Shown one piece after another: positions 26,019 to 34,947 of a stretch of DNA of 64,000 bases. Under the pieces are notes generated by a model. That model had not been told where the DNA came from, made no database searches, and saw only the letters and a list, made by a program, of their open reading frames with translations. The first letter of the stretch is position 1, and each line of letters opens with the position of its first letter. The DNA comes from Desulfoluna butyratoxydans (lineage in GTDB: Bacteria > Desulfobacterota > Desulfobacteria > Desulfobacterales > Desulfolunaceae): contig NZ_CAADHO010000001.1 in the NCBI RefSeq assembly GCF_900699765.1, forward strand, positions 496,001-560,000, read 5' to 3'. A program made the position numbers and the translations under genes.

Positions 26019-26393
26019 GCCCCCGACGGCCCTGCCGGGGGCTAAACCTTTAAAAAGTCCAACAAACAGATCTTAAAATTTCGTCTTGAATGGATTCCGT
26101 TATACACGTTGAATGTGACTTTTCCCGGCGGACAAAGCGCATTTGCATCCTGCGTTCAGGACATTTAATTTAAGTGGTTGCTCCACCCTTGTCACCGGCA
26201 ATTATTCCGGTAAAACTCAAACGAGTCTGAGAACGCCCGCGTCATGTTTTTAGAAGAATGACATGGGCCTCCCCTGCCTTGACGGTTGCCAGACTTCACC
26301 CTTCACGCCAATGCCCTGACAGCGTTCGCATGGCAACGGCCTCCATGCATTCGCCATAGGGTTTCAAGGTGCCCCCACCTTGCCGCCGGAGGC
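26019..26393. repeat. Intergenic hairpin element (375 bp)
   Basis: Left end GCCCCCGACGGC (two changes from the family consensus) followed by the CCCTGCCGGGGGC and AAACAGATCTT segment; right end perfect GCCGCCGGAGGC. The last 136 bp (26258-26393) align at equal length with 39858-39993. It fills the gap between the convergent OYE and histidine kinase genes, and its left hairpin may act as terminator for the former. Confidence 0.8.
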
Positions 26394-26466
26394 TGGTTTT
26401 GCCATGCACTTTCACACTAAAAGACATCGCTTTTGGCTTTTACTTTGTGCCCGCTACACATCGGAT

Positions 26467-29097
26467 TTAACCTGATTTTGACGGTGTCCACGCCTCATCA
26501 CCCGCGTCCAGCTCCTGCCGCACGGCTGTGAGCAGGGTGTGCATCTCCACGGGTTTCATCAAAAACGTCCGAACGCCGATGGTCTCGGCTGCCTGCCGGG
26601 CCCTGCGGTCGTTGTAGCCCGTGCAGAGGATCACCGGTATCCCGGGAGTCATGGCCTTGATCTCCCGGGTCAGGGCCATGCCGGTCATGCCGGGCATGGT
26701 CATGTCGCTCACCACGATATCGTAGTTGCCCCGGCTCGCCCGGTAATGGTCCAGCGCCTTTTTGCTCTCCGTAAACACCGACACCCGGTACCCGGCACGC
26801 CTGAGCATCCGCTTGAGCAAAAAGGCGAGTTCTTCGTCGTCGTCCACCACCAGGACCGTCTCGCGGCCCCTGGGAGGGGCCTCTGTGGAAACGGGCTCCG
26901 GAAGCACGGCCTCCCCTTCCACCTCAAGGAAACAGAGGGTAAAGGTGCTGCCCTTGCCCGGCTCGCTGTCCACGGTGATGGTGCCGCCGCACTCCCGGAC
27001 GATGCCGTGGACAACGGACAATCCCAGGCCCGTGCCCTTGCCCTCCTCCTTGGTGGTGAAGTACGGGTCGAAGATCCTGTCTCGACTGGCCGCGTCCATG
27101 CCCACCCCCGAGTCCTTCACCACGAGTCTCAGGCAGGATCCCGAGGGATTTCCCGGAAACGGGGACTCCTTCTCGTTCATGGAGACCGCCTCCAGGGCCA
27201 CCTCCAGGGTCCCGCCCCCCATGCCTTCCATGGCGTGGTAGGCGTTGGTCCCCAGGTTCATGATGACCTGGTGCACATGGGTGGGGTCCCCGAAAATCAG
27301 GCGGCCTTCGGCGTGGAGCCTCTCCCGGATGCCGATGGTGCTGGGCAGGGTGGAGCGCAGGAGGGTCAGGGCCTCCTGGACCACGGCCTGGACATGGACC
27401 GGCTTGAGCTCGGACTGGTGGCGCCTGGAGAGGGTCAGGATCCGGCGCACCAGGTCCCTCGCCCGTTGGGAAGCCTTGATGATGCCCGTCATGTTCTCCG
27501 CCTCCCGGCTGTCCGGGGGCAGGGAAAGCTGGGTCATCTCCGCGTACCCGATAATGGGGGAGAGAATATTGTTGAAATCGTGGGCAATGCCCCCGGCCAG
27601 GGTGCCCAGGGCCTCCATCTTCTGGGAGTTCCGAAGCTGGGCGCGCAACAGCTCTTTTTCCTCTTCGGCCTGAAAAAGACGGGAGATATCGATAAAACTG
27701 TCCACGATGCCCAGAAGGCGACCGTCCCGGTCCGTAAGGGGGTTGGCGGCCACCATGCAGGGGATGCCCTCGCGGCTTGCCGTGGAGAACAGGCTCTCCC
27801 CCCGCACGGGGGTGACCCCGGAGAGGGCCTGGACCAGGGGACAGGCATTGGTGCGGCACATATCGCTGCGAATCACCTCGTAGCAGTGCTTGCCCACGGC
27901 AAGGGAGGCATCCTCCCCAAAGAGCTCGCTGAAGGTGCTGTTCATCCGCAGCAGGCGAAACCTTCGGTCAATGATCAGCATGGGAATGGAGGCGTTGAAA
28001 ACCTGGGTCAGCTCCAGGTTGGCCCGGGCCACCCGCTGCCTGGCCCCCTCCAGCTCCGAGGCCTGGGCCCGAAGGGACTCTTCCGCCCTGCGGCTCAGTC
28101 GGGTGGCGCGGTCCACGGCGTGCCGCAGGCTCCGGTTCCAGACAAAAAAACCGCCGAGGACCGCCCCCACCAGGCACACCACCAGGCCGATGGCATAGGT
28201 ACGAAAGGAAGGATCCCTGTAGACGGGGTGGGTTTTCAGGTAAAGCCACTTTTTGAAAATATCCCGCTTTTCTTCCGGCGAGATCAGGGACAGTCCCCGG
28301 TTCATGATCTCCACCAGCATGGGATGCTGCCGGGAGATCCCCATGCAGATCTCGTAGCTGTAATGGGTGTATCCCAGGGTCTGAAGCCGCACCAGCCCGT
28401 GCTTTTCTATCAGATAGGAGGTGGAAGCCACATCGGACACCAGGCCCTCGGCCTCCCGGCGATCCACCTTGAGAAGCCCCTCAAGGGTATAATCCACGGG
28501 GTCCACCACGATTCCCGGATACTTTCTGGACAGGATTTCGTGATCCACGCTCCCTTTCAGCACGCAGACCCGCTTGCCCACCAAGCCCTCCAGGTTGATG
28601 CCCCCGGTCGTTTCCGGGCCCGTTACAATGGTGGTGGGCACCTGGAAATAGGTCCGCGTAAATGCCAGGTGCTGCTCGCGGGAGGGAAGCCGGGCTATGG
28701 TGGGGATCACGTCCACCTCGCCGCGGTATCCGGCCTGGAGAATCTCGGCCCAGGTGGCGTAGCGCACCCGGGTAAACTCAAAACCCAGTTTTTTTTCGAT
28801 GAGGGAGATGTATTCAGGGGCAATGCCCTGCACCTGGCCCTCATCTCCGAAAAAGGAGGCCGGGGGCCAGTTCGGCTCAAAGGCAAGGGTGAGGCGGCCC
28901 TTGCGGGCTTCGAGCCACTTGCGCTGTTTGGGAGTCAGGGGATCAGGAACCGAAGGGGCGGCAAAGGAGACCGAAAGAAAGGCCACCAGGCAAAGCAGCA
29001 CTGCCACAGGGCACAGGCAACAAAGGGCGCATGGACGTAACCGTCCGGTTCGTCCCTCCGTCTGTCTGCGCATCGTTGATGATGAGAAATTGATCAT
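26467..29097 (-). CDS. Hybrid sensor histidine kinase with periplasmic SBP_bac_3 domain
   Basis: 876 residues. Signal/first helix (about 25-46), a periplasmic solute-binding domain of the amino-acid type (about 60-290; LTLAFEPNWPPASFF, VDVIPTIA, LVGKRVCVLKGS), a second helix (about 300-322), coiled linker, PAS domain (about 370-490) with the Cys motif CYEVIRSDMCRTNACPL, HisKA with the His in GGIAHDFNNIL (about 506), HATPase_c (DSGVGMD, GKGTGLGLSVVHGI) and a C-terminal receiver (LVVDDDEE, SDMTMPGMTG). It probably senses an external small organic ligand and phosphorylates itself and a free regulator not seen here. AGGGG lies 9 bp before the ATG. Confidence 0.93.
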   Translation of the reverse strand: MINFSSSTMRRQTEGRTGRLRPCALCCLCPVAVLLCLVAFLSVSFAAPSVPDPLTPKQRKWLEARKGRLTLAFEPNWPPASFFGDEGQVQGIAPEYISLIEKKLGFEFTRVRYATWAEILQAGYRGEVDVIPTIARLPSREQHLAFTRTYFQVPTTIVTGPETTGGINLEGLVGKRVCVLKGSVDHEILSRKYPGIVVDPVDYTLEGLLKVDRREAEGLVSDVASTSYLIEKHGLVRLQTLGYTHYSYEICMGISRQHPMLVEIMNRGLSLISPEEKRDIFKKWLYLKTHPVYRDPSFRTYAIGLVVCLVGAVLGGFFVWNRSLRHAVDRATRLSRRAEESLRAQASELEGARQRVARANLELTQVFNASIPMLIIDRRFRLLRMNSTFSELFGEDASLAVGKHCYEVIRSDMCRTNACPLVQALSGVTPVRGESLFSTASREGIPCMVAANPLTDRDGRLLGIVDSFIDISRLFQAEEEKELLRAQLRNSQKMEALGTLAGGIAHDFNNILSPIIGYAEMTQLSLPPDSREAENMTGIIKASQRARDLVRRILTLSRRHQSELKPVHVQAVVQEALTLLRSTLPSTIGIRERLHAEGRLIFGDPTHVHQVIMNLGTNAYHAMEGMGGGTLEVALEAVSMNEKESPFPGNPSGSCLRLVVKDSGVGMDAASRDRIFDPYFTTKEEGKGTGLGLSVVHGIVRECGGTITVDSEPGKGSTFTLCFLEVEGEAVLPEPVSTEAPPRGRETVLVVDDDEELAFLLKRMLRRAGYRVSVFTESKKALDHYRASRGNYDIVVSDMTMPGMTGMALTREIKAMTPGIPVILCTGYNDRRARQAAETIGVRTFLMKPVEMHTLLTAVRQELDAGDEAWTPSKSG

Positions 29098-29501
29098 TCA
29101 CATGTCCCCTGCGTGTTTCGTAAAAGCGCCGCACACCCCACACGGGATGAACGGGGCTCACGCACCGAGCTGCGGCGCAATCCCAAGGCCACAAACAGCC
29201 GGGCAATCCAAATGTATTTCAGGCTGATACAAAGCACCGACAGGAGGCCCACATGACGCAGCCGTGTGAATTGTTTCCCCCGAACCCTGACGTCCCCACC
29301 AAGCCTTTCCTTAATGTTCTTTTCGTCACAGTTGACAAAACCTTTATTCCCAGTTGACGAAAAGACACCCCCCTTCCCCCTTTTCACCTGCGGCATCGGC
29401 ACCGCCCACCACCTTGATATGCACCGAATGGCGAGGCATCCCGCCGAACGGATCACACCGTGAGGGCGACGTCTCTCCCATTTCGCCCCGTCGCCCTTCC
29501 G
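29098..29501. other. 404-bp gap without a supported gene
   Basis: Contains the presumed promoter of the histidine kinase on the minus strand. One 34-codon frame (29253-29357, plus) has a strong AGGAGG ribosome site but no recognisable product; I leave it uncalled. Confidence 0.4.
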
Positions 29502-30413
29502 TCACGGCGATTCGCCGTGCGTCTCCTGGAGAAGGGTGCGACGGGCCCCCTCCACCAGCCCGCGGGAAAACCGCTCCAAAAGGGCCGACTTCACGTTCCA
29601 GACATGCCAGAACAGCGGCACCTTTATTTCCCTGCCCGGGGCCACATCCGTGAGCGCCCCGGCAGAAAGCAGGGGCGAGGCCTGCTGCATGGGCACCATG
29701 CCATACCCCATGCCCTGGACAATGGTGGTCACAACGCTTCCGGACGACGGAACATAATGACGGGGAAAGGACCGTGGAGGATATGATAACCAGGCTTTGA
29801 GAAACCGCCCATGGAGTTCGTCCTTGCGATTGAAGAGCACTGCCGGGGCCCGCGACGCGGCGCCAGCTTCGAACCCGGCGCCAAACCAGCGTTCGGCAAA
29901 GGCCGGGGACGCCACCATACGGTACACCATGGCCCCCAGGTAGGCCATGCGGCACCCCTGGACAGGCTCCGCACTGGAGGTGATGCACCCCACGGTCTCT
30001 CCGCTCTTTAAAAAACGCAGGGTCTCGTCCTGGTCATCCACGCAAAAATCGAGGAGCACCCGCTCCCTCTCCAGAAATGCGGCCAGCCCGGGCAGGAGCC
30101 AGGTCTCCAGGCTGTCTGCGTTGACCCCCACGGTGAGGGTGTGAAAGCCTTCATCTGCCCCCGGGGCAAGGGTCTCGCCCAGGTCCGCCTCCAGGTGGGA
30201 GACCTTGAAGTAGTGAGCCAGGAAGAGCTCTCCGGCCCGGGTGGGAGACGGCGGAGCCGTCCGGCTCAACAGCACCTGCCCGGCCTGCTCCTCCAGGAGC
30301 TTGACCCGCTGGGAAACTGCGGATTGTGAGATGTTGAGAACCCTGGCCGCCCTTTCAAAGCCCCCCTCCAGAACCACGCGGGCCATGGCCTCTATCAGCT
30401 TGTAGTCATGCAT
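29502..30413 (-). CDS. LysR-family regulator, ArgP/LysG type
   Basis: A 303-residue LysR protein. The N-terminal helix-turn-helix (GGFERAARVLNISQSAVSQRVKLLEEQAG, about 15-45) is close to ArgP/IciA/LysG, and the effector domain follows from about residue 90. GGGAG precedes the ATG of MHDYK; an upstream in-frame start is less likely. The gene is divergent from a LysE-family exporter, the classical arrangement in which LysG/ArgP activates lysE/argO in response to basic amino acids. The substrate here is inferred from that arrangement. Confidence 0.9.
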   Translation of the reverse strand: MHDYKLIEAMARVVLEGGFERAARVLNISQSAVSQRVKLLEEQAGQVLLSRTAPPSPTRAGELFLAHYFKVSHLEADLGETLAPGADEGFHTLTVGVNADSLETWLLPGLAAFLERERVLLDFCVDDQDETLRFLKSGETVGCITSSAEPVQGCRMAYLGAMVYRMVASPAFAERWFGAGFEAGAASRAPAVLFNRKDELHGRFLKAWLSYPPRSFPRHYVPSSGSVVTTIVQGMGYGMVPMQQASPLLSAGALTDVAPGREIKVPLFWHVWNVKSALLERFSRGLVEGARRTLLQETHGESP

Positions 30414-30474
30414 GGCGTGCTCCCGAAATGCGTAACAAAGCGTGTCCCCGGACCGGCTGAGGCCCGTCACATTA

Positions 30475-30525
30475 TTCGTTTTTCTTATGATGTATATATA
30501 TAATTAATTTTACTTTTACAATCGG
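30475..30525. promoter_or_regulatory. AT-rich divergent promoter region between LysR and LysE genes
   Basis: This stretch, with an alternating TATATATA block, is strikingly AT-rich against the GC-rich surroundings and lies between divergent regulator and exporter starts. It probably holds both promoters and the LysR-type binding site; no exact operator is proposed. Confidence 0.45.
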
Positions 30526-30649
30526 ATCCCCCTACAAAGGGGGCGTCATCACCGCAGGGACAGGCTCACGGCCCCCCGGCTTTCCACAGAAACGATCCCG
30601 GCTGCCTGAGGTGGCACCGGCTGTTACAATACAAGGAACTCACGACATC

Positions 30650-31258
30650 ATGATTTCGCCATTTCTCAAGGGGTTCGGCACCAGCGCAGGCCTGATCATC
30701 GCCATAGGCGCCCAAAACGCCTTTGTCCTCAGCCAGGGGGTGAAGCGCAACCATCACCTGGTGATCCCCCTTATCTGCAGCTTCTTCGACGCCCTGTTGA
30801 TCACCGTGGGCATCCTCGGGGTGGGCACGGCCGTGGCCGCCCATCCCCTGCTCACCCGCATCGCAGCCTGGGGAGGCGCCGCCTTCCTCTTCTGGTACGG
30901 GGCCTGTGCCTTCCGGTCGGCATACCGGGGAGGCAGCCTGGAGGCTAAAGAGGCGGGACGCACGCCCCTTAAAGCCGCGGTGCTGGCCACCCTGGCCGTC
31001 ACCCTGCTGAACCCCCACGTCTATCTGGACACCCTGGTCCTCATGGGGGGCATCAGCGGCCAGTACCCTGTGGCGCAGCGCCCCTGGTTCGGGTTGGGTG
31101 CGGTCACGGCCTCCTTTGCCTGGTTTTTTCTCCTGAGCCTGGGGGGCAACCTGCTGGCCCCCGTCTTTCGGAGGCAAAGGGCCTGGCGCATTCTCGACAC
31201 CCTGGTGGGCCTCGTCATGTGGGGCATCGCGTTTTCCCTTCTTATAAATATGGTCTAA
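30650..31258 (+). CDS. LysE/ArgO-family amino acid exporter
   Basis: A 202-residue membrane protein with about six helices. The N-terminal GFGTSAGLIIAIGAQNAFVLSQG signature is that of LysE/ArgO, and TLLNPHVYLDTLVLMGG is the conserved second-half motif. It exports basic amino acids, probably lysine or arginine. The ATG at 30650 is preceded at distance by AAGGA; a GTG at 30611 in frame is an alternative. Divergent from its likely LysR regulator. Confidence 0.92.
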   Translation: MISPFLKGFGTSAGLIIAIGAQNAFVLSQGVKRNHHLVIPLICSFFDALLITVGILGVGTAVAAHPLLTRIAAWGGAAFLFWYGACAFRSAYRGGSLEAKEAGRTPLKAAVLATLAVTLLNPHVYLDTLVLMGGISGQYPVAQRPWFGLGAVTASFAWFFLLSLGGNLLAPVFRRQRAWRILDTLVGLVMWGIAFSLLINMV

Positions 31259-31443
31259 CGCACCGACAAGATTGACATCCACGAAGAGATCATTCAAGGT
31301 ACACCTATCAGGCACCATTCACCCTCAAGGCATTGCCGCCCTCACCGGGGACGGCAAGGCCGGCCGACTGCCCTCGGCCGGTGCCCTGAGGCTGTGCCCC
31401 GGGCAACACCGTATCAACCCCAGTCATACGTGGAGTCTGTTCA

Positions 31444-32937
31444 ATGGGTCAACACAGGAAGTCACGGTCCGAGTCGCTGTTTGATGTCACCCGCATCAAC
31501 TTCTTGAGCGTGCTGGACCAGCTTGACGAAGGCATTATCATCACCGATCACCAGGGGATCATCGTCTACTACAACGACACCCAGGCCCAGATCGACGGGG
31601 CCGATCCCGAGGAGATCATCGGCAAGCATCTCACCGAGGTCTACGAGCTCTCCGACGAGACCAGCATGATTGCCAAATGCATGGAAAAAAAGTGCGCCAT
31701 CCGAAACCGCACCTTTTTTTACCGTACCCTAAAAGGAAAGGTGGCCCACACCATCCATTCCATCTTTCCCCTTTTCGACGGCTCCCGCGTCACCGGGGCC
31801 ATCTGCTTTGTCAAAGACTACAACATCCTCCAGAAGAGCACCCCCATGATCGCCGTCCCCAGCTTCAACAAAAACAAGGGAAACGGCACCCGCTACACCT
31901 TCGGGGACATCATCGGAGACAGTTACGACCTCCAGCGGGCCATGGTCACGGCCCGGGAGGCGGCATCCTCGTCGTCACCCATCATGCTCATCGGCGAGAC
32001 CGGCACGGGCAAAGAGCTCTTTGCCCAGTCCATCCACAACCACAGCGCCAGGAAAAACAAGGCCTATACCGCCCTTAACTGTGCGGCCATCCCGGAAAAC
32101 CTCCTGGAAGGGGTGCTCTTCGGTACGGTCAAGGGGGCCTTCACCGGCGCCCTGGACAAGCCGGGCCTCCTGGAGATGGGTAACGGAGGCACCCTCTTTC
32201 TGGACGAGCTCCTGGCCATGCCCACCACCCTCCAGGCCAAGCTCTTGAGGGTCCTGCAGGAGAAAAAATTCCGGCGCATCGGCTCCCACAAAGAGGTGGA
32301 GGTGGAACTCAAGGTGATCAGCGCCATGAACGGCTCCCCCAGGGAGGCCGTGAAAAACGGCCAGCTGAGAACCGACCTCTTCTATCGCCTGGGCGTGGTC
32401 ATCGTCCAGATCCCCCCCCTTCGAAACCGGCTCGATGACCTGGAAAACCTCATCAGCCATTTCATCCTCACCCTCAACCACACCTTCGGGACCCACGTCA
32501 AAGGGGTCTCCCCCAGGGTCCTCGACCTGTTTAAAGGGTACCGCTGGCCCGGCAACGTCCGGGAGCTGGAGCACCTCATTGAAGGGGCCATGAACAGCGC
32601 GGGCCAGAACAAGATCATCGGCCTCCGGCATTTCACCTCCGCCTTTGAGACCCTGAACGTCATGGGCGACAGCCTTGAGGACACGGCCTGGGAATCTACG
32701 GACACAGGTCCTTTTCACCAGCTCATGCCGGCCGCAGCGCCCCTATCCTCCACAAACAACCTGTCGGAGTCCCAGAAGGCCACGGAGCGGCAGACCATCA
32801 CCCATGCCCTTACCCACTCCTTCGGCAACGTCTCCAGGGCCTCGAAGATCCTGGGCATCTCCCGGCAGCTCCTCCATTACAAAATGAAAAAGCACAAGCT
32901 CAACCGAAAGGCCTTTGCCGATCCACCCGCCGGTTAG
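31444..32937 (+). CDS. Sigma-54-dependent activator of quaternary-amine module 1
   Basis: 497 residues: PAS domain (about 20-130), AAA+ domain (about 150-395; GETGTGKE near 182, intact GAFTGA near 231, WPGNVRELEH) and Fis helix-turn-helix (ASKILGISRQLLHYKMKK, about 465-485). No receiver domain, so it probably binds its effector through PAS. It is paralogous over its full length to the activator at 41787. The downstream gap contains paired AAAATATTTT-core sites and a sigma-54 promoter, making this the likely activator of the BCCT/MttB operon that follows. GGAG lies 7 bp before the ATG. Confidence 0.93.
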   Translation: MGQHRKSRSESLFDVTRINFLSVLDQLDEGIIITDHQGIIVYYNDTQAQIDGADPEEIIGKHLTEVYELSDETSMIAKCMEKKCAIRNRTFFYRTLKGKVAHTIHSIFPLFDGSRVTGAICFVKDYNILQKSTPMIAVPSFNKNKGNGTRYTFGDIIGDSYDLQRAMVTAREAASSSSPIMLIGETGTGKELFAQSIHNHSARKNKAYTALNCAAIPENLLEGVLFGTVKGAFTGALDKPGLLEMGNGGTLFLDELLAMPTTLQAKLLRVLQEKKFRRIGSHKEVEVELKVISAMNGSPREAVKNGQLRTDLFYRLGVVIVQIPPLRNRLDDLENLISHFILTLNHTFGTHVKGVSPRVLDLFKGYRWPGNVRELEHLIEGAMNSAGQNKIIGLRHFTSAFETLNVMGDSLEDTAWESTDTGPFHQLMPAAAPLSSTNNLSESQKATERQTITHALTHSFGNVSRASKILGISRQLLHYKMKKHKLNRKAFADPPAG

Positions 32938-33030
32938 GGGCCGCCATGCGTCATCCGCATCAAATAAAGTCAACACACGGAACTCAAAAACAAAATCCCC
33001 AACCAACAAGTAATAATCATCTCGCCTTTT

Positions 33031-33054
33031 CCCCCGGACCTGTCTGTCCGGGGG
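33031..33054 (+). terminator. Hairpin after activator 1
   Basis: CCCCCGGAC / GTCCGGGGG with a 6-base loop, just upstream of the activator sites. No U-tract follows, so it may insulate rather than terminate strictly. Confidence 0.4.
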
Positions 33055-33059
33055 AGGGT

Positions 33060-33095
33060 GAAAAATATTTTGCGAATTTAGAAAAATATTTTGAC
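33060..33095. promoter_or_regulatory. Paired upstream activator sites, module 1
   Basis: Two copies of GAAAAATATTTTG (palindromic core AAAATATTTT) start at 33060 and 33081, 21 bp or two helical turns apart. The proximal site ends 134 bp before the GG of the sigma-54 promoter. The same core and the same distance occur in module 2. Confidence 0.7.
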
Positions 33096-33226
33096 AAAAC
33101 CGAAAAACTGAAAAAATCCTTTCACCCGGATCGCCCTATCAACGCAAAACAGCGTTCAGCACCATCCACCGCAATCACGCACGTTCTCACGTTTTAACCC
33201 ACCGATGTTACCGCAAAGACAACCCC

Positions 33227-33243
33227 TTGGCACACCCCTTGCT
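33227..33243 (+). promoter_or_regulatory. Sigma-54 promoter of module 1
   Basis: TTGGCACACCCCTTGCT matches the -24/-12 consensus exactly, with GG-N10-GC spacing (GG 33229-33230, GC 33241-33242). It lies about 90 bp before the BCCT1 start. Confidence 0.9.
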
Positions 33244-33333
33244 CTTTAGTGCGGTCATGAGGTTTCCAGTCCGTACCGGGCCGTCCGGCCTCCGCGTACG
33301 CATGCAACATCATGGCTAATAAAGGGGTTACAC

Positions 33334-34842
33334 ATGTCTCAGACCGATCATCAAAACGCAAGGCCCTTCGATCCGATCATCTTCTGGGTTTCGGCATCCG
33401 TCACCGTGCTGTTTATCCTGTGGTCGATCCTCTTTCCGGAGAACATGAACACAACCATCAACGCCGTCTTCGGATGGACCACCCAGAAGTGGGGGTGGCT
33501 CTATCTCCTGACGGCGTTTCTGCTGGTGGCCGGCTGCCTCGTCCTCATGGGAGGGACATACGGCCGCCTGAAACTCGGACTCCCCGGGGACAAGCCCGAG
33601 TTTTCCAACTTCTCCTGGTTCGCCATGCTCTTCGGCTCGGCCATTGCCGCAGGCATCGTCTTCTGGGGACCGGCGGAACCGGCCTACCACTTCATGAGCC
33701 CGCCCCCTTACTTCGGCGGTGAAGCCCTCACCCCGGAGACCGGCGCCAACGCCATGACCTACTCCTTTTTCCACTGGGGCCTCTCAGCCTGGGCCATCTA
33801 CGCCATCCTCACCATCGCCCTGGCCCACGCCTGCTACACCAAAAACCTCCCTTTAAATTTTTCCAGCGCCTTCTACTATGCCATCGGTGAACGCATTTAC
33901 GGCATCTGGGGAAAAGTCATCGACATCTTTGCCGTCTTCGCCACCTTAGGGGGGCTTGCCACCACCACGGGCCTGGTGGCCCTGCAGCTCTCCAGCGGCC
34001 TGAAATACCAGTACGGCCTGGAGCTGGGCACCAACGCCATCTACATCATCATCGCCGTGCTCACCGTCATCTTTACCATCGCCGTCTACACCGGGGTGGA
34101 GAAAGGGATCAAGATCGTCGGCGACGTCAACATGTGGGTCTTCATCGGGGTCTGGTTCTTTATCCTCGTCTTCGGGCCCACCATCTTTCTCATCAACCTC
34201 ACCACCAACGCCCTGGGCCAGTACCTCGTTCACTTCCTGCCCATGAGCCTCTACACGGCACCGGGCATCGAAGGCAACTGGATCGGCGGCTGGACCGTCT
34301 TCTACTGGGCGTGGTGGATGAGCTGGGCGCCCTTTGTCTCGGTTTTCATCGCCCGCATCTCCAAGGGCCGCTCCATCCGTGAGACCATCGCCGCCGTCCT
34401 GATCCTTCCTACCCTGGGGAACTTCCTCTGGTACGGCGTGGTGGGCGGCTCGGGCATCAGCTTTGACGTCACCCCCATCCTCAAGGAGCACGGGGTGGAG
34501 AGCGCCATCTTCGCCATTGCCCAGCACCTGCCCTTAACCGGCATCCTGGCCATCTTCCTGATCTTTCTCATCACCACCTTTTTCGTCACCAGCGCCAACT
34601 CCGCGGCCCTCTCTCTGGCCTGCTTTGTCTCCGGCAAAGAGAACCCGGGACGCAACCTGCGGGCCTTCTGGGGCATCGCCCTGGGCGCCGTGGCCGCGGT
34701 CCTTGCCGGTACCGGCAAGCTCAAGGCCATCCAGACCGCCTCCATCGCCACGGCCTTTCCCATGATCTTTCTTCTGCTCATCTGCCTCTGGGGCACCTTC
34801 CGGGGGCTGAACAAACACATCAAGGAGACACCCGACGAATAG
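33334..34842 (+). CDS. BCCT family transporter 1 (betaine/carnitine/choline type)
   Basis: A 502-residue, 12-helix secondary transporter. The family signature is clear: FWGPAEPAYHFMSPP near residue 110 and the Trp-rich WTVFYWAWWMSWAPFVSVFIARISKGRSIRE near 320. In the first, the GMGIG glycine stretch of sodium-coupled betaine carriers is replaced (GSAIAAGIVFW), which recalls sodium-independent, CaiT-like exchangers. It probably imports a quaternary amine for the methyltransferase downstream. AAGGGG precedes the ATG. First gene after the sigma-54 promoter. Confidence 0.95.
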   Translation: MSQTDHQNARPFDPIIFWVSASVTVLFILWSILFPENMNTTINAVFGWTTQKWGWLYLLTAFLLVAGCLVLMGGTYGRLKLGLPGDKPEFSNFSWFAMLFGSAIAAGIVFWGPAEPAYHFMSPPPYFGGEALTPETGANAMTYSFFHWGLSAWAIYAILTIALAHACYTKNLPLNFSSAFYYAIGERIYGIWGKVIDIFAVFATLGGLATTTGLVALQLSSGLKYQYGLELGTNAIYIIIAVLTVIFTIAVYTGVEKGIKIVGDVNMWVFIGVWFFILVFGPTIFLINLTTNALGQYLVHFLPMSLYTAPGIEGNWIGGWTVFYWAWWMSWAPFVSVFIARISKGRSIRETIAAVLILPTLGNFLWYGVVGGSGISFDVTPILKEHGVESAIFAIAQHLPLTGILAIFLIFLITTFFVTSANSAALSLACFVSGKENPGRNLRAFWGIALGAVAAVLAGTGKLKAIQTASIATAFPMIFLLLICLWGTFRGLNKHIKETPDE

Positions 34843-34878
34843 ACCGCACGCGGGGCATGGACGCCGCCCCGCAAAACC

Positions 34879-34908
34879 GGGGCACCGGCTCCGCCGGTGC
34901 CCGTTTTT
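34879..34908 (+). terminator. Terminator-like hairpin inside the module 1 operon
   Basis: GGGCACCGGC / GCCGGTGCCC with a 3-base loop followed by CGTTTTT. It lies between BCCT1 and the methyltransferase gene and probably sets a lower or independent level for the downstream genes. Confidence 0.6.
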
Positions 34909-34947
34909 CACCATGTCCCGGACATGTTCCAACGAAGGAGACCATCG

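Noticed and set aside
26539..29040. Very long open frame on the strand opposite the hybrid kinase; similar long antisense frames lie over cooS, hcp, MttB1 and the RACo gene.
   Set aside because: They mirror real genes, are rich in Gly, His, Pro and Arg, lack ribosome sites and match no family. They come from high GC at third codon positions.
29253..29357. 34-codon frame with an excellent AGGAGG ribosome site upstream of the histidine kinase.
   Set aside because: Short, no recognisable features, and a single good Shine-Dalgarno can occur by chance. Conservation would be needed to call it.
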